Both the position numbers and the translations under genes were made by a program. The notes under the pieces are model-generated. The model saw nothing but the letters and a program-made list of their open reading frames with translations, was not told the origin of the DNA and searched no databases. A stretch of DNA of 64,000 nucleotides, from contig NZ_SSMD01000005.1 of NCBI RefSeq assembly GCF_004799325.1, positions 186,001-250,000 on the forward strand, written 5' to 3'. Origin of the DNA: Thalassobius vesicularis (GTDB lineage: Bacteria > Pseudomonadota > Alphaproteobacteria > Rhodobacterales > Rhodobacteraceae). This document shows positions 35,327-44,445 of this stretch, piece after piece (the stretch's first letter is position 1; each line of letters opens with the position of its first letter).

Positions 35327-36007
35327 TCACGATTTTTTATGGGCCTCTTGCCAGGCGCGCGGGTTGGTCAGGAAGGCTTCGACTTCTTTCAGCGTCGCCT
35401 CGTCAAACGCACCCGAGGCGCGCGCTTCGGCCAGCACATCCCACCAGGTGCACAGGTGGTGCAGCTTAACGCCATGATCGCCCAAGGTTTTCTCGGTCTC
35501 GGGGAAAATGCCGTAGTAGAAGATCACCGCCGTATGCCCGCAGGACGCGCCGGTTTCGCGAATCGCGTCCACGAAAGACAGCTTGCTGCCGCCATCGGTG
35601 GTCAGATCCTCGACCAGCAGCACACGCTCGCCCTCGGTCATCGCGCCCTCGATGCGGGCGTTGCGGCCGTAGCCCTTTGGCTTCTTGCGCACATATGTCA
35701 TCGGCAGGGCCATGCGCTCGGCCACCATCGCGGCAAAGGGGATGCCCGCGGTTTCGCCACCGGCGATGTTGTCGAACGCCTCGAACCCGGCCTCGCGCAT
35801 TACGGTGGCGGTCAGGAAATCCATCAGGGTCGAGCGGATGCGCGGATACGAGATCAGCTTGCGGCAGTCGATATAGGTCGGGCTGGGCAGACCGCTGGCC
35901 AGGGTGAACGGCGTTTCCGCGTTAAAGTGCACGGCCTTGATCTCCAGCAGCATGCGGGCGGTCAGGCGGGCGATTTCTTCCTTGGACGGGTGAGAAGAGG
36001 GGATCAT
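35327..36007 (-). CDS. pyrE: Orotate phosphoribosyltransferase (PyrE)
   Basis: Converts orotate and PRPP to OMP in pyrimidine synthesis. 226 residues, with the PRPP loop [14 protein letters not shown] at 129-142, the flexible loop [17 protein letters not shown] and the [15 protein letters not shown]-terminal motif. Start ATG 36007. It follows pyrC, from which it is separated by the AT-rich double hairpin. Confidence 0.96.
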   Translation of the reverse strand: MIPSSHPSKEEIARLTARMLLEIKAVHFNAETPFTLASGLPSPTYIDCRKLISYPRIRSTLMDFLTATVMREAGFEAFDNIAGGETAGIPFAAMVAERMALPMTYVRKKPKGYGRNARIEGAMTEGERVLLVEDLTTDGGSKLSFVDAIRETGASCGHTAVIFYYGIFPETEKTLGDHGVKLHHLCTWWDVLAEARASGAFDEATLKEVEAFLTNPRAWQEAHKKS

Positions 36008-36025
36008 GTGATATCCTTTCTGGGT

Positions 36026-36074
36026 GTCCGGAAAATTTCAAATTTTCCGGACAAATTTCTTTGCAAGAAATTTG
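36026..36074. repeat. Tandem pair of AT-rich perfect hairpins
   Basis: First hairpin GTCCGGAAAATTT-C-AAATTTTCCGGAC (36026-36052). Second hairpin CAAATTTCTT-TGC-AAGAAATTTG (36052-36074). It lies four bases after the end of pyrC on the minus strand and before pyrE. Same architecture as 30879-30926, sharing the AAATTTCTT/AAGAAATTT type stem. Confidence 0.85.
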
Positions 36075-36078
36075 GCGG

Positions 36079-37119
36079 TCAAGCGTCGACGTGCCAATGA
36101 ACCGGGAAACCCGGGTCGAACACGGTCACGGGGCCATCGCCGCTGATGATCTTGGCCGGCCATTGCGCCGCGTCGCCCTTGGTCAGGGTGATCGTGCCCT
36201 CGTTCATCGGCTTGCGATAGAAGACCGGCCCGTTGCGCGAGGCGAAGCCTTCCAGCTTGTCCAACGCGCCTTCTTCCTCGAACACATGCGCCAGCAGGGC
36301 CATCGTGTTGGTCGCGGTAAAGCATCCGGCGCAGCCGCAGGCGCATTCCTTCAGCGGGTCCACATGCGGCGCGCTATCCGTGCCCAAGAAGAACCGCGTA
36401 TCGCCCGAGGTGGCCGCAGCGCGCAGCGCCAGGCGGTGTTCTTCGCGCTTGGCGACGGGCAGGCAGTAGTAATGCGGCTTGATCCCGCCCACCAGGATGT
36501 GGTTGCGGTTGATGATCAGGTGGTGCGTGGTGATCGTGGCGCCCAGATCGGCGTCGTTGGCCTTCACATACTCGACCCCGTTCGAGGTGGTGATATGTTC
36601 CATCACCACGCGCAGTCCGGGGGTGGCGCGGCGGATCGGGTCCAGCACGCGGTCGATGAACACGGCCTCGCGGTCAAAGATGTCCACCGCAGGGTCCGTA
36701 ACCTCGCCATGCACGCACAGGGGCATGCCGATCTCGGCCATCTTCTCCAGCACCGGGCGCACCTTGTCGAAATCCCGCACGCCCGAGGCCGAGTTGGTTG
36801 TCGCCCCGGCCGGGTACAGCTTTACCGCGGTGCAGATGCCTGCCGCATGGGCGGCGGCCACGTCGGCCGGGTCGGTATCCTCGGTCAGGTACAGGGTCAT
36901 CAGCGGCTCGAACGCCATGCCCTCGGGCAGCGCGGCCATGATCCGCTCGCGGTAGGCGGCGGCCTGGGCACCGGTGACGACGGGCGGCACCAGGTTCGGC
37001 ATGATGATGGCCCGTGCGAAATGGCGGGCGGTTTCGGGCAGGACGGCCTTCAGCATCGCGCCATCGCGCAGATGCAGGTGCCAGTCGTCGGGGCGTGTGA
37101 TGGTGATCGAGGTGCTCAT
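36079..37119 (-). CDS. pyrC: Dihydroorotase (PyrC)
   Basis: Zinc enzyme cyclising carbamoyl-aspartate to dihydroorotate. 346 residues, class II (E. coli type). The first metal motif HLHLRDG is at about 14-20. [12 protein letters not shown] supplies the region of the carboxylated lysine. HGEV, MEHITT and GTDSAPH complete the site. Start ATG 37119 ([14 protein letters not shown]). It forms a two-gene pyrimidine unit with pyrE. Confidence 0.96.
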   Translation of the reverse strand: MSTSITITRPDDWHLHLRDGAMLKAVLPETARHFARAIIMPNLVPPVVTGAQAAAYRERIMAALPEGMAFEPLMTLYLTEDTDPADVAAAHAAGICTAVKLYPAGATTNSASGVRDFDKVRPVLEKMAEIGMPLCVHGEVTDPAVDIFDREAVFIDRVLDPIRRATPGLRVVMEHITTSNGVEYVKANDADLGATITTHHLIINRNHILVGGIKPHYYCLPVAKREEHRLALRAAATSGDTRFFLGTDSAPHVDPLKECACGCAGCFTATNTMALLAHVFEEEGALDKLEGFASRNGPVFYRKPMNEGTITLTKGDAAQWPAKIISGDGPVTVFDPGFPVHWHVDA

Positions 37120-37179
37120 ACCCTCGCGATTACACCCATCTGGCGCTTTGGACCAGTGGGCAGCGCGTGGATTCTTGCC

Positions 37180-38133
37180 TCAGGCGGCGGGAAACTGGAA
37201 CTTGCCCTCGGCTGCGGCCTTTTCCAGCGCGTCCAGCCGGCGGCGGATGCGCGGTGCGTGCATCCGGGCCACCACGTTGCGGCACAGCAGCGTGGCCAGA
37301 TAGGGGCGATCCTGCACGTCCAGCCGCGCCAGCAACCCGCGCAGATAACCGGGGTGATCGCGACGGGCGCGGTACATTCTGGCAAAGGCAGCCGCCGAGA
37401 ACGTCCCGCGCCCCGCCTGGCTGAGGACGGCGAAGAGCAGATCCATCGTCAACAGCTCGGTTTGCAGCGCATCGCCCATGTTGGGCATGCGCAGCTTGGT
37501 CACGTTGGGGCGCGTGAACAGCGAGGCATGCATCGCATCAAGGTGTTCATGCGGGTCGTAAAAGACAAAGACCTGCTCGGCGGCATCCACCATGTCGGGG
37601 CCATAGCCGAAGCGGTCGGTGAACGAGGTGCGGCGCATCTCGGTAAAGCGTTCTTCCCATTCAGTCACGCGCGGGTCCAGCGTGGCCTGCGGCTGCACCG
37701 CCAGCACCGTCGCACCGGGGGCCGCCACCGAGAACGCCGCCGCCGCATAACCGCAGGGGCCGGCGCCGTAGAACACGACGCGCTCGAATTCCTCAAAGAA
37801 CCCATCGTCGATCAGCTGGTCGAACATCGCGTAAACCGCCGGGTCGCGGAACCAGGTGTCGCCGTCCGAGATCAGCGCCAGATGCGACCAGCCATGCTCG
37901 CGCGCGATTTCCCAGCCAAAGGGTTGCGCGGTTTCCGACAGGGCCTGGATGCCCTGATACGACTCGAACGTCACGATCAGTGTTTCGTCCTGGTCAACGA
38001 AGGACGCGAAATGGCGGTCGCCCAAAGGCTCGAAAAACCCGGTTTCCTCCGAGATTTCCTGGAGTTTTCCCAGCCAGGACGGCCGTTTTAGGCCGTTCAT
38101 GGGGGTTTCCAGCAGTTTCTTCAGATCGGTCAT
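37180..38133 (-). CDS. Uncharacterised alphaproteobacterial protein (alpha/beta-fold-like)
   Basis: A 317-residue soluble protein I cannot assign. The middle has VVFYGAGPCGYAAAAFSVAAPGATVLAVQP, which looks like a strand-turn-helix of an alpha/beta hydrolase-like or nucleotide-binding fold but without a clear Ser nucleophile. LALISDGDTWFRDPAVYAMFDQLIDDGFF precedes it. Homologues in Rhodobacteraceae are, as I recall, labelled phosphoadenosine phosphosulfate reductase, but no CysH motif is present, so I do not use that name. Start ATG 38133. Placed between pyrC and the GT operon. Confidence 0.65.
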   Translation of the reverse strand: MTDLKKLLETPMNGLKRPSWLGKLQEISEETGFFEPLGDRHFASFVDQDETLIVTFESYQGIQALSETAQPFGWEIAREHGWSHLALISDGDTWFRDPAVYAMFDQLIDDGFFEEFERVVFYGAGPCGYAAAAFSVAAPGATVLAVQPQATLDPRVTEWEERFTEMRRTSFTDRFGYGPDMVDAAEQVFVFYDPHEHLDAMHASLFTRPNVTKLRMPNMGDALQTELLTMDLLFAVLSQAGRGTFSAAAFARMYRARRDHPGYLRGLLARLDVQDRPYLATLLCRNVVARMHAPRIRRRLDALEKAAAEGKFQFPAA

Positions 38134-38220
38134 GCCATACTTCCTTCGGAGTCTGCGCCCTGCACACTCTTATCTATGCAAGTTGACTACTGCTCCATTG
38201 GGGCGAAAATGCGGAAAATC

Positions 38221-39291
38221 CTAGGGCTTTGTAGGGGGCTTTGTGGACAATTCCTGTGCGCGCCGGGCATGCTGGGTCAGATAGCGCGCGGCTTGCGGCG
38301 GAACAGGGCGCGCGGGCGGGGTCATCATCAGCCGCCCCATCAGCGCGCGATAGGGTTCATGTTCCAGCAACTCGACCAGCCGGGATTTGCGCCATGCCAC
38401 AGCGTTTTCATGCAGCTCGGCCAGCACCGGATCGGCCATCAGCGCCGCCAGTTCCGCGCGCATCTTCGGCGTCATCGCGTGGATCGAGCGATCCTCCTCC
38501 ACGCACCAGTTCCGTTCGACCCAATAGTCCATGCCCAGCATGTGGTCGGAATGCACGGCGCGGCCACGATCGGCCTTCAGCAGATAACTCTCCATCGCGC
38601 CCAGCGGATAGTGGTTCAGCTGCGCCAGCTTGTAGTTCGGCTGGCCGTAATTGCTGAAAATCCGCGTGGTCTTGAACTTGTCGTCCAGCTCGCGCCCTTC
38701 GCCATCGAACCAGCGCGCGTCCGCCAGCCGGTCGGCGCGCGGCTCGCGTGGGCGGTGGACGCCCAGCTTGCCGTAAGAGCCGTCATTGCGATGCAGCGTC
38801 TTGAACATCGCGCTGCGCCACGGCCAGTACAGGATTTCGGGGGCTGCATGGGTGAACTGCTCGGTGATCGGCTTGTCCTCGTAGGGTACGATCCCGGCAT
38901 TGCCGAACAGCCGCCATGTCAGCGTGATCGCGGTCGCCTCGGGTAGGGCGCGGGTCAGCGCCTGTACGGTCCGGTCGCCCACATGGATGTTGACGAATTC
39001 GTCCACGTCCAGCGGCAGCACCCAATCCGCCCGCCGCACCACCGGCAGGTCCGAGGCCCGGTTCAGCGCCGTGAACTGGATGCCCTGCGCGTCATACGGC
39101 CCCTCGTTACGCTTGTGCACGACCAGCCCCATCTCGGCCAGCCGGTCCAGCATCGCATCCGTGCCGTCCTGGCAGTCGTTCGAGAACACAAGGAATTCGC
39201 CGAACCCGCAGGCGCGGTGATGCGCCAGCCATTCCAGCAGAAAACCCGCCTCGTTTCGCACGCTCAGGATGGCAAGGAAGGTGTCGGGCAT
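38221..39291 (-). CDS. Glycosyltransferase family 2 protein (Glyco_tranf_2_4-like)
   Basis: A 356-residue predicted glycosyltransferase. It starts FLAILSVRNEAGFLLEWLAHH, with FGEFLVFSNDCQDGTDAMLD and the metal motif LDVDEFVNIHVGD near residues 92-104. The C-terminal half (KTLHRNDGSYGKLGVHRP, LNHYPLGAMESYLLKADRGRAVHSD) is shared with the other paralogues in this operon. No membrane helix. Start ATG 39291 lies one base after the stop of the upstream fusion gene. Last gene of a four-gene unit; acceptor unknown. Confidence 0.83.
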   Translation of the reverse strand: MPDTFLAILSVRNEAGFLLEWLAHHRACGFGEFLVFSNDCQDGTDAMLDRLAEMGLVVHKRNEGPYDAQGIQFTALNRASDLPVVRRADWVLPLDVDEFVNIHVGDRTVQALTRALPEATAITLTWRLFGNAGIVPYEDKPITEQFTHAAPEILYWPWRSAMFKTLHRNDGSYGKLGVHRPREPRADRLADARWFDGEGRELDDKFKTTRIFSNYGQPNYKLAQLNHYPLGAMESYLLKADRGRAVHSDHMLGMDYWVERNWCVEEDRSIHAMTPKMRAELAALMADPVLAELHENAVAWRKSRLVELLEHEPYRALMGRLMMTPPARPVPPQAARYLTQHARRAQELSTKPPTKP

Positions 39292-39292
39292 C

Positions 39293-41596
39293 TCAGCTAT
39301 CCATATCCAGCGCCAGCGCCCAGGCGACGCGTTCCGTTTCGGTCAGTTTCACCGCCAGCGCCTGTTCATAGAGCTCCTGAAACTCGGGCATGGCGTGCAG
39401 TTCATCCGCCTTGGCGCGGTGCCATTTCAGCCCGCGCTCGTGCAGGTCACGCAAGGCGTCATCCTGCATCAGCCGGTCATATTCAGCCCTCACGCGCGGG
39501 ATGTTGCGTTGGATCGTCAGGTCGCGGTGGTCGTTCCAGTCCATCCGTATCCAGTAATTCAACCCGATCGAGCGGTCCACATGCAGCGCCCGCCCGCGTT
39601 GGCGTTTGACCAGAAAACTCTCGGCCGAGCGCAGCGCGTAATGGTTCAGCTGGATCAGGTCATAACCGATGGATTTTTTCGAGCTGCGCCAACCATTTCG
39701 GATCGCCTCGCCGGTCATGTCCTGACCCGATCCGTTCACCCATTTCACCTGCCCCTCCATCCCGTCGGTCAACTTGTTGGGGCGGTGGCAGCTGAGCTTG
39801 CCATAGGCGCCGATATTGCGGAACAGCGTCTTGAAGCCCCAGACGGTGTGCGGCTTGGGGCAGAATTTCGGGGCGCAGCGGTCGAATTGCTCGATCACGA
39901 AACGGTCGGCCAGATTGGTGACGCCCGAATGGCCGAACAGCCGCCATGTCATCGCCACGTTGGTGGCATCCGGCACGGCGTCAAACAGCGCGGCCAAGGT
40001 GCCGTTACCGCAGCGGATATTCATGAACTCGTCCACGTCGATATGTGCGATCCATCTGGCGGCCTGCATCACCGGCTCTTTCAGCGCCTGATCCAGCGCG
40101 TATTGCTGGGGCGAGTTGCCTTTCCACGCGTCGTTATTGCGGTGGGTGATGATGCCCATCGCGTCCAGACGGGTCAGGATTTCCTCGGTCCCGTCGCTGC
40201 AATCGTTTGAGTAGATGAGGAAATTTTCCACCCCGATCGCGCGGTGATAGGCGATCCATTCAACGATATAAGGCGCCTCGTTCTTCATGCAGCCGACGAT
40301 GACGGTGCCGGTTTTTGCCTCGCTCGTTGGATAGGCGGGGCCGGGGACGCCTTCGTTGATGCTGCCCAGCCGGTCATGCGGCTTGAACGAGGAATGTTGC
40401 AACCGCGCGAAATTCTCCAACGCCTGAGGCGGCATCAACGCCTGCGCCTGTGCGCTGGGGCCGTTGGTGGGCTTGGCAGCGGACGGGCGCGCGGCGCGTT
40501 TCTCGGTCCGGGTGTGGCGGTCGATCCGGGCCATGAAGGCCAGCAGGTATTGCGTCGCGCGATAGCCGTTTTGCGGGTCGTCCTCTTGCCACGCGGGCAG
40601 GGGGGCGTCCGGCGTCAGGCAGGAGGCCAACGCGGGGTTGGCGGCGATCAGCGCGGCGTTCACCTCCGCGAACCCCTCGGAAATCGCGGCCAGAGACCCC
40701 GGTGCAATCGGCGGGCCGTCCAGCGCGATCTCCTCCATGAACCCTTTCCACAGCTTGCGCGAGACGATCCGGTCTGACCGTGCCAGCAGCCGCAGCAGCA
40801 GGTCGTTCAACTGCCGCCCCCGCGCCACATGCGCCGCAGATGGGGCGGACGTCTCGGCCTCCTCGGCCTTGCCGATCTGCGCCTCGATCCCGAATGCCGA
40901 GCGGAGTTCATCTGTCACCAGCTCAGACCCGAACAGCACCGCATCATAGGGCCGCAACGTGACCGACCCCGCGCCGAACACCGCCTCCCACTCTTGCACA
41001 AGGCGCGGGTAGTCCAGCCAGAAGGCGGGGCATTGGGTTTCCTGAAACTGCGCCTTTTCAGGCTCGATCCGGTGCCCGTCCAACAGCGCGTCGTCCCACC
41101 AATCGGCGCTGCCCGCCATCTCCTGCTCCAAGGCCAGCGAGGCGGCGCGTCCCTCCATCACCTGTTGTGCATAGTGGCGGGCCAGCAGGCGGGCCTGTTC
41201 GTCCACATGGGCGATGATGCGGATGTCCTGCGACAGCGGCAGCAGCAGATCGCGCAGCCGTTCCAATTCCGAGGGCCGCGACAGGCCGCACAGCTGGCTG
41301 CACGACAGGATCAGCACCTCGGGCTTGTGCGTCTCGACCTCGGACGCCAGTTTGCGCGCCAGATCAGTGCGCAACTGCTCTTGCACCGATGCCTCGCCAA
41401 AGCCGCGCGCGTGGCGTAGCGGGTCGACATGGTCGGGGTCCGTTACGGCCATGAACAGCCGGGTATGGTTCCGCGCCCCCGGAGAGCGCGCGTAAAGAAA
41501 CCCCTTACCGATCAGCTGCTCGCGCTTGGCGGCCAGAACCTCTTGCAGTCGCGCGGCGCCGCATTGTTCCAGCCCGATATGTAGATCAATACGCAT
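39293..41596 (-). CDS. Fusion: sulfotransferase-like domain plus family 2 glycosyltransferase
   Basis: A 767-residue two-domain protein. Residues 1 to about 310 look like a sulfotransferase fold (HIGLEQCGAARLQ at 6-18, KREQLIGKGFLYARSPG, LRPYDAVLFG), but the phosphosulfate loop, usually HIGxxKTGTT, is degenerate with EQCGA in place of KTGTT. After a linker, residues from about 430 form a glycosyltransferase-2-like domain: VGCMKNEAPYIVEWIAYHR, FLIYSNDCSDGTEE and HIDVDEFMNIRCG. Start ATG 41596 shares one base with the upstream stop. A longer frame to 41779 reads through that gene and is rejected. The N-terminal domain may bind rather than catalyse. Confidence 0.78.
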   Translation of the reverse strand: MRIDLHIGLEQCGAARLQEVLAAKREQLIGKGFLYARSPGARNHTRLFMAVTDPDHVDPLRHARGFGEASVQEQLRTDLARKLASEVETHKPEVLILSCSQLCGLSRPSELERLRDLLLPLSQDIRIIAHVDEQARLLARHYAQQVMEGRAASLALEQEMAGSADWWDDALLDGHRIEPEKAQFQETQCPAFWLDYPRLVQEWEAVFGAGSVTLRPYDAVLFGSELVTDELRSAFGIEAQIGKAEEAETSAPSAAHVARGRQLNDLLLRLLARSDRIVSRKLWKGFMEEIALDGPPIAPGSLAAISEGFAEVNAALIAANPALASCLTPDAPLPAWQEDDPQNGYRATQYLLAFMARIDRHTRTEKRAARPSAAKPTNGPSAQAQALMPPQALENFARLQHSSFKPHDRLGSINEGVPGPAYPTSEAKTGTVIVGCMKNEAPYIVEWIAYHRAIGVENFLIYSNDCSDGTEEILTRLDAMGIITHRNNDAWKGNSPQQYALDQALKEPVMQAARWIAHIDVDEFMNIRCGNGTLAALFDAVPDATNVAMTWRLFGHSGVTNLADRFVIEQFDRCAPKFCPKPHTVWGFKTLFRNIGAYGKLSCHRPNKLTDGMEGQVKWVNGSGQDMTGEAIRNGWRSSKKSIGYDLIQLNHYALRSAESFLVKRQRGRALHVDRSIGLNYWIRMDWNDHRDLTIQRNIPRVRAEYDRLMQDDALRDLHERGLKWHRAKADELHAMPEFQELYEQALAVKLTETERVAWALALDMDS

Positions 41597-42240
41597 CAGA
41601 CAGGTTCCGCCGCGGGGTCGACGCCGGGATTGCGGTTGGCCTTGCCCCACCAGCCGATCTCGATCCCCAGAAACGCGCCCAACTGCGCGCGCGCGTCCGC
41701 GGCCTGCATGTCCAGCAGCAGAAACTGCGGGCTGTCCTGAAACAGCCGCTCCAGATGCGCGTAATGGGCGCTGATCCATTGCGTGCGCTGTGCGTCCGTC
41801 GCCCCGTAGCCGCGCGGCAGGCCCGGCACATGGCCGTCCGGCAACCGTTCACTGCCCAGGTTTGACCACCGCAAGATCGAGCTCGACATCGCCGTCGCAG
41901 GCCGCCACGAGGCCACGAACTTCGCACCGGGATGGTGGCTGCGGATCGCCTCGATCAGGCCGAAATCCATCTGCGGCCACAGCGAATGCCCCTCGCGCAG
42001 GGTACTGAGTTCCGAGAACCCGTCGAACAGATCCAACCCGTGCAGCGGATCGCCGGTTTCGAAATAGCCGCGATACATCAGATCGCCCAGAAACGCGTCA
42101 TGCAGGCTCTTGTCCGGGGTCTGGCGTTTGCGGATGCGGTAATCGGCCACGCGCAAACCAGACAGGCGCAGCGCCCGCGCCAGCGTCGTCGTGCCGGATT
42201 TGGGCAGGCCCAGATTGATGATGCGCAGTCGCTCGCTCAT
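41596..42240 (-). CDS. Sulfotransferase family protein (P-loop)
   Basis: A 214-residue protein with the 5'-phosphosulfate loop LGLPKSGTTTL (residues 10-20) and a likely 3'-phosphate region FVASWRPATAMSSSILRWSN. This fits PAPS-dependent sulfotransferases that modify sugars or lipids. Short for the family but complete. The start overlaps the stop of the upstream glycosyltransferase (ATGA) and its stop overlaps the fusion gene by one base, so it is a core member of the operon. Substrate unknown; the operon suggests a surface glycan. Confidence 0.8.
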   Translation of the reverse strand: MSERLRIINLGLPKSGTTTLARALRLSGLRVADYRIRKRQTPDKSLHDAFLGDLMYRGYFETGDPLHGLDLFDGFSELSTLREGHSLWPQMDFGLIEAIRSHHPGAKFVASWRPATAMSSSILRWSNLGSERLPDGHVPGLPRGYGATDAQRTQWISAHYAHLERLFQDSPQFLLLDMQAADARAQLGAFLGIEIGWWGKANRNPGVDPAAEPV

Positions 42241-43295
42241 GCCTCGACCCCCAGTTTGGCCATCAGCGCCAGTTCGGCGTCGATCAGGGCAGGGGCCGTG
42301 AGCAGCTGGTCGCGCATCTGGCGGTACGCGTCCTGCTGCATCAGCGCATCGCGCCGCGCCCGGTGGCGGGCCACGCAGTCGTCATGCAGGGCGGCAATCT
42401 CGGGGTCGGATTTCAGCCGCGCAATCTCGGCCTCCAGCGCCGGCAGCATCCGCAGGATCGAGGTCTCCTCAACCCCGCCGTCATTCCGTTCCCGCCAATA
42501 GGTATCGTCAAAGGCGCGGTTGGCGCGGTTCACGTCGCCCCTGTCGTTCTTGACCAGATAACTGTCCAATGACCGCAGCGCGTAATGGTTCAGTGTCGCG
42601 AAATCGCGCGCGCCCTTGGCCGGAAACTTGCGGATGCGGCGCGGATTGGCGGCGATCAGGAACTTGTGCGGCACCTCGCGCCCCGATCCATCCGTCCAGC
42701 GCGGGTGCTTGCGCGGAGGCAGCTTCTCTCGGAAAAACGGCCGATGCGCGCCGAAGTATTTCAACGGGAAATCCTTGCGCATCAAGGTCTTGACCTCGAT
42801 CGCCAACTCGCCGCACCAGATGTCGGGGTTATGTGTCCGCCTGAATTGCGCAATGACTGGGCGGTCCTCGTGCCGCTCAACCCCGGCATTGGCGAAAAAC
42901 TGGAACGTGACCGAGATCGCCTGAGGATCACCACAAGCCGCAATCAGCGCCGGGATGGTGTGATCGCCCACATGGATGTTCAGAAACTCGTCCACATCAG
43001 CGACCCAGACCCAATCAGCGCCGCTGATGACATCCTGCTTCTGCGCATCGCGCAGCGCCTCCATCTGGTAATTCCGCCCCTCGGCCGGGTTCGGCAGATG
43101 CCGCACGATCCTCCGCGCCGCCAGCGCATCCAGCAAGGCATACGTCCCATCCGTGCAATCGTTCGAGTAGAACAGGAAATCGCGCACCCCGATCACCCGC
43201 TGATAGGCGATCCATTCCAGCAGGAACGGCCCCTCGTTCTTGACGCAGGTAACGGCGGCGATCCGCATCGCGCTCTGATCGTGTTGCTCACTCAT
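42237..43295 (-). CDS. Glycosyltransferase family 2 protein (Glyco_tranf_2_4-like)
   Basis: First gene of the operon. It begins MSEQHDQSAMRIAAVTCVKNEGPF, with FLLEWIAYQR, DFLFYSNDCTDGTYALLD and VADVDEFLNIHVGD, the same domain as its paralogues at 38221 and 39293. The C-terminal part has LNHYALRSLDSYLVKNDRGDVNR. About 352 residues from ATG 43295. ATG 43310 and ATG 43268 are also possible; none has a good ribosome site. Divergent from the moxR-like gene, with 170 bases between that should hold both promoters. Confidence 0.8.
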   Translation of the reverse strand: MSEQHDQSAMRIAAVTCVKNEGPFLLEWIAYQRVIGVRDFLFYSNDCTDGTYALLDALAARRIVRHLPNPAEGRNYQMEALRDAQKQDVISGADWVWVADVDEFLNIHVGDHTIPALIAACGDPQAISVTFQFFANAGVERHEDRPVIAQFRRTHNPDIWCGELAIEVKTLMRKDFPLKYFGAHRPFFREKLPPRKHPRWTDGSGREVPHKFLIAANPRRIRKFPAKGARDFATLNHYALRSLDSYLVKNDRGDVNRANRAFDDTYWRERNDGGVEETSILRMLPALEAEIARLKSDPEIAALHDDCVARHRARRDALMQQDAYRQMRDQLLTAPALIDAELALMAKLGVEA

Positions 43296-43465
43296 GACGG
43301 CACTGCCCATGCTCCGGTTGCGGGTCTGCCCGTTCTACCCCGGAAATCCTTACCGGAATCATGACAGCCTCGGCCCCCAGCGTCAACGTCACCCCGCATC
43401 TGCGCCTTTGGTGCTACTTGACGCGCCCCCCCGCGCCTGCATGGATGGGGAACGGGAGGACGGAC

Positions 43466-44374
43466 ATGAGCGACATCACTTCAATCGACGACGTGCAAAC
43501 CGCGCTGGCACAGCAGAACTACGTCTGCGGCCGCGCCCTGGCCACGGTGACCTTTCTGTCGCTGAAACTGGGCCGCCCGCTGTTCCTCGAGGGCGAGGCC
43601 GGCACCGGCAAGACCGAGATCGCCAAGGCCATCGCCACCGCCCTCGGCCGCCGCCTGATCCGACTGCAATGCTACGAAGGGCTGGACGCCGCCAGCGCCG
43701 TCTACGAATGGAACTTCGCCGCCCAGATGATCGCCATCCGCACCGCCGAGGCGTCAGGCGGCGCCAACCGCGACGCCCTGAAAACGGAACTCTTCACCGA
43801 GGACTACCTGATCGAACGCCCCCTCCTGCAGGCCATGCGCCCGCAACCCGGTGGCGCCCCCGTCCTGCTGATCGACGAGTTGGACCGCACCGACGAACCG
43901 TTCGAGGCCTTCCTGCTCGAAGCCCTCTCCGACTTCCAGGTCACCATCCCGGAACTCGGCACCATCCACGCGCCCGAACCGCCCATCGTCATCCTCACCT
44001 CCAACCGCACCCGCGAGGTGCACGACGCCCTCAAGCGCCGCTGCCTCTACCATTGGGTCGACTACCCCACCTTCGACCGCGAACTCGACATCCTGCACGC
44101 CCGCGCCCCCGAAGCCGCAGAATCCCTCTCGCGCGAGGTTGTCGCCTTCGTCCAGCGCCTGCGCACCGAGGACCTGTTCAAGAAACCCGGCGTGGCCGAA
44201 ACCATCGACTGGGCCAAATGCCTGCTCGCCCTCGACGTGCTCTCGCTCTCGCCCGAAGTCATCGCCGACACCATCGGCGCCATCCTCAAATACCAGGACG
44301 ACATCCAGCGCCTGCAAGGCTCCGAGGCCAAGCGCCTGCTGGACGACTCCCGCGCCGCCCTCGCGCCCGCCTGA
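43466..44374 (+). CDS. MoxR-family AAA ATPase (CoxD-like)
   Basis: A 302-residue AAA+ chaperone. Walker A GEAGTGKTE is near residues 43-51, Walker B VLLIDELDRTDEPFEAFLLE is typical of MoxR, and sensor 1 is ILTSNRTREVHDALKRRCLYHWVDYP. CoxD, the closest described type, helps insert the Cu-S-Mo site of aerobic CO dehydrogenase. ATG 43466 follows GGGAGGA. A VWA-domain gene follows, as in cox clusters. The fit to Mo-hydroxylase maturation is inferred from the neighbours. Confidence 0.9.
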   Translation: MSDITSIDDVQTALAQQNYVCGRALATVTFLSLKLGRPLFLEGEAGTGKTEIAKAIATALGRRLIRLQCYEGLDAASAVYEWNFAAQMIAIRTAEASGGANRDALKTELFTEDYLIERPLLQAMRPQPGGAPVLLIDELDRTDEPFEAFLLEALSDFQVTIPELGTIHAPEPPIVILTSNRTREVHDALKRRCLYHWVDYPTFDRELDILHARAPEAAESLSREVVAFVQRLRTEDLFKKPGVAETIDWAKCLLALDVLSLSPEVIADTIGAILKYQDDIQRLQGSEAKRLLDDSRAALAPA

Positions 44375-44376
44375 TG

Positions 44377-44430
44377 CTTCTTCTTTTTGCAAATATCCTC
44401 GGGGGGTGTGGGGGGCAGACAGCCCCCCAC
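44377..44430. repeat. Dispersed palindromic repeat copy
   Basis: Begins CTTCTTCTTTTTGC two bases after the moxR-like stop, continues AAATATCCTCGGGGGG, and ends with the hairpin GTGGGGGGC-AGACA-GCCCCCCAC (44408-44430) just before the ribosome site region of the VWA gene. This is the only copy inside a co-directional gene pair in which the T-rich end faces the upstream stop. Confidence 0.82.
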
Positions 44431-44445
44431 CTCTACGGGTGACAC

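Noticed and set aside
37180-38133. Phosphoadenosine phosphosulfate reductase
   Set aside because: It has neither the PP-loop nor the ECG(L/I)H motif. The real CysH is at 51320-52063.
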